NCBI GenBank assembly: GCA_023443745.1
Contig: JAEZTB010000008.1
Location: forward strand, 1-64,000
Length of the DNA stretch: 64,000 bases
Source of the DNA: Bacillota bacterium
GTDB lineage: Bacteria > Bacillota > Clostridia > DSM-8532
Reading direction: 5' to 3'
The notes under the pieces are model-generated. The model was not told the DNA's origin. It ran no database searches and saw only the letters and a program-made list of their open reading frames with translations. Positions 61,401 through 64,000 of this stretch are shown here, in pieces (the stretch's first letter is position 1; every line of letters starts with the position of its first letter). A program made the position numbers and the translations under genes.

Positions 61401-61761
61401 CATAGGGTTCACTGTAGTTGTAAAAAGGGATAACCTCAACGCTTCGAACCTGAAAACCATAAAGATCCGAGACACCCTCTGCCGAAGCGGCAACATTCAG
61501 GTTCTGGGAAAGGAGTTCGAAAATTTCCGCTTCCATGGCTTCCGTGTCCCTGGGATATAAAGCAAAAAGCCCATATTGCTCCTTTAATTGACGGTCATAG
61601 GCTGCCAGCATGGACTCCGCACAGGTTTTAAGGGCCGTTTCAGCCTGCTTTCTTGCCATTGAGAAGCGTGAAAGGTCGATCAAAATACAGCAAAGCGGAA
61701 CTAAGACCGCCAACACAATACAGATAAAGACAGTAATGCTTCCCCTACGTCCAAAAAACAT
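58456..61761 (-). CDS. DUF5702 protein, giant TadG-like surface protein
   Basis: 1101 residues. N-terminal hydrophobic anchor (GSITVFICIVLAVLVPLCCILIDLSRFSMARKQAE, residues 7-40) typical of TadG/DUF5702 Tad-associated proteins. It is followed by a long region with heptad-rich coiled coils (about 215-340 and 360-460), an acidic Glu/Gly linker (about 545-590), a hydrophobic segment near 775-800, and a helical C-terminus. Function unknown; probably a secreted or envelope-spanning component of the Tad apparatus. GAAGGG before the start. Confidence 0.85.
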   Translation of the reverse strand: MFFGRRGSITVFICIVLAVLVPLCCILIDLSRFSMARKQAETALKTCAESMLAAYDRQLKEQYGLFALYPRDTEAMEAEIFELLSQNLNVAASAEGVSDLYGFQVRSVEVIPFYNYSEPYVLQQQAAEFMKYRAPIQVVQEFYEKIKVMMGLMEEADMVEQKMSLDKLMNSIRSSLVNVYFMLKEKLPAFNTDTKVPEKTLKDNVLEKVRSAVQSTANEIENANNEVNPIKEAQDGYIALYAAYSSAKDAYDSASHTLDSVGNSLSSKEAELSSAKAQIANTTGSAVQALNSKILELEGDVAELQAQYGSAENSYNMAYKDYMELDNAISPFRNELETRLPKVIQRLSLAKKHNNDMTNALNTLQWHLVKHKQYHMDLIALIDEIEPQLNELDTQSRELQNDTKTDDSSVSDRIQGDLNKQLKCIKKETFTEIRSQLSSNLAKLEKWQQAITDCLALFNQAASDLEYVLKSAVAVNEEPQNEQKRYLGYGGFENAQSGLNTLESILSDLKVLGQMQGTYRVPGYELEPKPNQKEYDAFLKWFFKNYYALDSEAAQPEADDTELKEIREGMGDFAQEVGQKGDEQSGNEPETGEHEPNDLGLMDKLKRIANLPSHMGAISSTEVLKQIGEVIADSDKNQLIKENPFEKPVEGLDSVNENDKNFFDYEMARATELINIIKDAVANGIEGIIESLYMNEYIVSAFKCAAAGDTIEHDIGYGRPLDTTYYDKGEVEYIIFGNSREAENIGASQRSLFAIRLVFNLLHVYTDPDKMAATLSLATSIAGWTIFGIPVVQNFLLISWAGLESYVDSEILLKGGRVPLIKTSPSWYLGLENMVDSLKNNFLKNIKEFAQEKMEKGIEDASEAIEETVTDIIYSKIDMAFAPFEKGLEEVVSNVSTAFQNEVASIFKSDLVTSINFDNLDSFTETLESTVNGYINDLAGRLNALGEQELMQFKNACKEKIRALIFESDLYIGMVNKIKSVGNDLLNKGITAVEGQIDKAFGAAGKSRSNHISAKLIMMDYTDYMRLMLLAVPTDKKALRAADLMQLNMQETSGNFDLSIAQYKTYIFIKAEVDINLWFLPEKLFKKQDAGMILLEWSQGY

Positions 61762-61773
61762 GAGTTTCCCTTC

Positions 61774-62439
61774 CTACTTCTTAAGGATTTTATCCAGATT
61801 CTCTCTTAAAGGTGAAAGCTTTTCATTGAAAAGTTGAAAGGTCTTGGTTCCTCTGATAAGCTGAATGACATAGTCGGTCGTGTTGATCATATCCTTGGAG
61901 TCATAAATAAACGCCCGGCCATATCCCTTTATCACTACATAATCACCGAGGCCTATGAATTTTAATCCCGGTACCCGGTAGGCCGCTTTGATTTCTACCG
62001 TCAGAGTTGATGGCAGGCCTGGCGTATAGTTCACTGCTACACTGGGCTCCTGATCATCACTTCCCTTTTTTGATGCTTCCTCAGGATTGTAGAGTTTGAG
62101 AGCACTTGAGCTCATTATCTTTTCTTTGAGATACTCTTCTGCTGCAGCCTCTTTATCATCGTTATTCCAAAGTTTAATATGCCAATATATTTCTCTCTTT
62201 TCATAGGTAGCTTTTTGATATACGCCTGTATCAAGCTCTTCCATAGGAAGAGGCTTATAGCCCCACTGCCTGGACAGGCTTTGGGCTGCATCCTCGGCCA
62301 GATTCTGAATCAGCGCTTTTTGGTATAAGACAAAAAAGACAACAATAACCGCAAGGATTGAAACAAAAACAACCGGTAAAATCAGTGCATATTCCAAGGT
62401 GGCGTTCCCTGTTTCCCATCGTTTTATTTTTACAGTCAT
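61774..62439 (-). CDS. TadE-like pseudopilin (second locus)
   Basis: 221 residues with N-terminal ETGNATLEYALILPVVFVSILAV, a TadE/TadF signal with Glu after the small residues and a membrane helix (about 8-35). The remaining domain is extracytoplasmic. Begins directly after the tadC-like stop codon. Processing peptidase not in the window. Confidence 0.87.
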   Translation of the reverse strand: MTVKIKRWETGNATLEYALILPVVFVSILAVIVVFFVLYQKALIQNLAEDAAQSLSRQWGYKPLPMEELDTGVYQKATYEKREIYWHIKLWNNDDKEAAAEEYLKEKIMSSSALKLYNPEEASKKGSDDQEPSVAVNYTPGLPSTLTVEIKAAYRVPGLKFIGLGDYVVIKGYGRAFIYDSKDMINTTDYVIQLIRGTKTFQLFNEKLSPLRENLDKILKK

Positions 62440-63315
62440 CTAAAAAACACTCCTGAGCTCCAGAATGACCGGTGCCACACAAATAAGCACTACGGCAACA
62501 AACATAATGGCCAGAGGAATCATAAGCTTGGAGGATGCGGTTTCACCGAGCTGTTTTGCAATATTTTTCCGCATTTCCCAGCACTCCGTTCCCATTCTTC
62601 GTAGTTCAAACACCATTTGATTTCCGCCGAGCTTCATATTTTGCCGGAGAATACTCACAAAGTTGGTGATCTGCTTGATTTTGCATCTTTCGGCAAAGTC
62701 GGTATAGGCTTCGTTCTCCGTTATTCCTGCCTGCATATCTGTAATCACACATTGAAGCTCCTGATAGAGTGGGCTGTCCTTTCGGGCTTCGTTCACAATT
62801 CTTTCAATGGCTTGACGGATATTAAGCCCTGCATTCACCAGAAGCACCAGCTTACTCATAAAATCCGGAAAATCTTTTTCCAGCTTGAGTTTTCTTTCTT
62901 TATACCGGTCATCCAGGGTTTTATCAGCCAAAAAGAAAAAACCTACGCCGGCTATAGGAATAACGGTCAGGCCCAAATCGTCCACCCTACCCAGCAGGCA
63001 AAAGATGCTAGTCAGAATCAATCCCAATATCAGATAAAAGATCTTTACAGACCAATGGACCTTGGCAAAGTAGGTCATATAACGGCTTCCGTGGAGCATG
63101 ATAATCTTGTGATTGATCCTGGTCTGATAAGGGCCTTTACCTGTAAGCTTCAATGTGTCGACAATTCCCAGGCAGCCGGGTAAAAATGCTTTATAGGAAT
63201 ACTCCTTTTGATCAAGGGAATCAAAAAAATCTTGATACTGTTTTGAAAAGAGGAATTGAAAGATCCCATATGTCAAAAGGGTGACAAATAGAATTGACAG
63301 ACTGATGATCTGCAT
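62440..63315 (-). CDS. TadC-like membrane protein (second locus)
   Basis: 291 residues, type II secretion F domain. N-terminal helix (1-20), helices about 85-130, GspF-like LEKDFPDFMSKLVLLVNAGLNIRQAIERI and MKLGGNQMVFELRRMGTECWEM, and a C-terminal helix. Paralogous in role to tadC at 22.4-23.3 kb but clearly diverged. GAGGTG precedes the start; 3 bp to the tadB-like gene. Confidence 0.87.
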   Translation of the reverse strand: MQIISLSILFVTLLTYGIFQFLFSKQYQDFFDSLDQKEYSYKAFLPGCLGIVDTLKLTGKGPYQTRINHKIIMLHGSRYMTYFAKVHWSVKIFYLILGLILTSIFCLLGRVDDLGLTVIPIAGVGFFFLADKTLDDRYKERKLKLEKDFPDFMSKLVLLVNAGLNIRQAIERIVNEARKDSPLYQELQCVITDMQAGITENEAYTDFAERCKIKQITNFVSILRQNMKLGGNQMVFELRRMGTECWEMRKNIAKQLGETASSKLMIPLAIMFVAVVLICVAPVILELRSVF

Positions 63316-63318
63316 GAC

Positions 63319-64000
63319 TTACACCTCAATTTGCATGACTTTAAAACCAATAAACTGACCTATGAGTATCATAACTAAAGCCACCGTCATCACTACATGG
63401 CCATAAGCGGTATTCATGAGGGGGTCCAGAAAACCGGAGTTTGAGCTTTTGAGCAAGAAAACCATGGTAAAGGGCATAATAGACAAAACCTTTTGTTCAA
63501 GCTTCTTCCCAGAAATAAGGTTTTCAATTTCCTGCTTGATTTCGACCTTTTCCCGAATGGTTTCCGATGTGTTTTTTATCACTTCCACCAGATTGGCTCC
63601 GGCACGTTTTGAAATCATCAAAACATCAGCAAAGCTTTTAATATCCTCGATTCCGCTTCTCTCAGCCAGATCATGGAAAACATGCTCTACAGGGTCATTT
63701 ATGAGAATGCGTCCATTCATGATCTCCAACTCCTTAAGCATGTCACAGTCCTGATCAGAATAGATTCCGAAAAACGCCTTCTGGGTGTCCATTAGTGCGG
63801 TCTCCAGGGATTTACCTGCTGAGAGGGAAATGGAGAGAAAATAAAGCGCATCTTTAAACTGAAGATGAAGCACCTCTTTTCTTTTTCTTAGCTGCTCTTT
63901 TCTGCGGAAAGGGATATATAGGATGCCAACAAAAGAGAACATTACCGCCAGCAGAACACTGTCATAAAAAAGCAGACCCACGCAGAAGCAAAGCCCCATG
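63319..64000 (-). CDS. TadB-like membrane protein (partial, runs off window)
   Basis: At least 226 residues of an F-domain protein: helices at about 3-28, the cytoplasmic LQFKDALYFLSISLSAGKSLETALMDTQ, AGANLVEVIKNTSETIREKVEIKQEI, and C-terminal helices. An ATG lies two bases from the window end but may be internal; TadB proteins are usually longer, so the 5' part is probably missing. The TadA ATPase is expected beyond 64000. Confidence 0.83.
   Translation of the reverse strand, partial: MGLCFCVGLLFYDSVLLAVMFSFVGILYIPFRRKEQLRKRKEVLHLQFKDALYFLSISLSAGKSLETALMDTQKAFFGIYSDQDCDMLKELEIMNGRILINDPVEHVFHDLAERSGIEDIKSFADVLMISKRAGANLVEVIKNTSETIREKVEIKQEIENLISGKKLEQKVLSIMPFTMVFLLKSSNSGFLDPLMNTAYGHVVMTVALVMILIGQFIGFKVMQIEV

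Noticed and set aside
62617..63183. 188-codon plus-strand frame
   Set aside because: Antisense to the second tadC-like gene.
1..64000. CRISPR arrays, prophage or insertion sequences
   Set aside because: No regularly spaced repeats, transposase, integrase or phage structural genes were seen.

Overview
The window looks like chromosome from an endospore-forming, low-GC Gram-positive anaerobe of class Clostridia; genus cannot be read from it. Pointers are spoIIGA-sigE and sigG, the sepF/yggT/divIVA division genes, an MEP isoprenoid block, a T-box leader, strong Shine-Dalgarno sites with several TTG/GTG starts, ferredoxin-like proteins, hemerythrin and an Fe-alcohol dehydrogenase. Nearly everything is on the minus strand. 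Only four protein genes are on the plus strand: a tyrosine phosphatase, an FmdB zinc ribbon, a glycosyltransferase and an AsnB homologue.

Layout, low to high coordinate. 0.1-1.7 kb: a WYL regulator and a DUF3795 protein. 1.9-7.7 kb: the division cluster divIVA, yggT, sepF, yggS, a HlyD-like adaptor, a PLP enzyme of the aluminium-resistance/methionine-gamma-lyase family and a TPR protein. 7.8-11.1 kb: an OmpR/HisKA two-component system behind two small UBA-like/DUF4342 membrane proteins. 11.1-14.3 kb: tyrosine phosphatase, guaA and tRNA-Val(GAC). 14.3-19.0 kb: an envelope group (FN3-trypsin lipoprotein, PrsW-type intramembrane protease with an extra C-terminal domain, membrane PP2C/SpoIIE phosphatase). 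19.1-22.3 kb: Fe-alcohol dehydrogenase, FmdB protein, hemerythrin, UvsE. 22.3-30.6 kb: a Tad/Flp pilus operon (flp, tadE, cpaB, tadZ, tadA, tadB, tadC) behind a DegS/DegU-like pair. 30.7-32.1 kb: nrdR and sigG. 32.3-40.7 kb: a surface-polysaccharide block. 40.9-42.6 kb: sigE and spoIIGA. 42.9-44.7 kb: a degenerate AsnB homologue. 44.7-49.9 kb: uppS-cdsA-dxr-rseP-ispG. 50-53.8 kb: a three-gene operon led by an acyl-CoA synthetase under a leucine-type T-box. 53.8-55.4 kb: putP. 55.5-64 kb: a second Tad-like operon (TadB partial, TadC, TadE, DUF5702, second TadE-like, FHA) cut by the window edge.

The backbone (spoIIGA-sigE, sigG-nrdR, then ylmE/sepF/yggT/divIVA) resembles the contiguous sporulation/division cluster of many Firmicutes, here apparently stretched by inserted modules: polysaccharide genes between sigE and sigG, and the pilus operon and other genes between nrdR and the ylm genes.

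The observations most worth following are the leucine-type T-box in front of an acyl-CoA synthetase, the AsnB homologue lacking the catalytic Cys2 and the PP-loop Asp, the polysaccharide block splitting sigE from sigG, and two architecturally different Tad loci in one 64-kb stretch. All sequence readings were made by eye; no database search was run.
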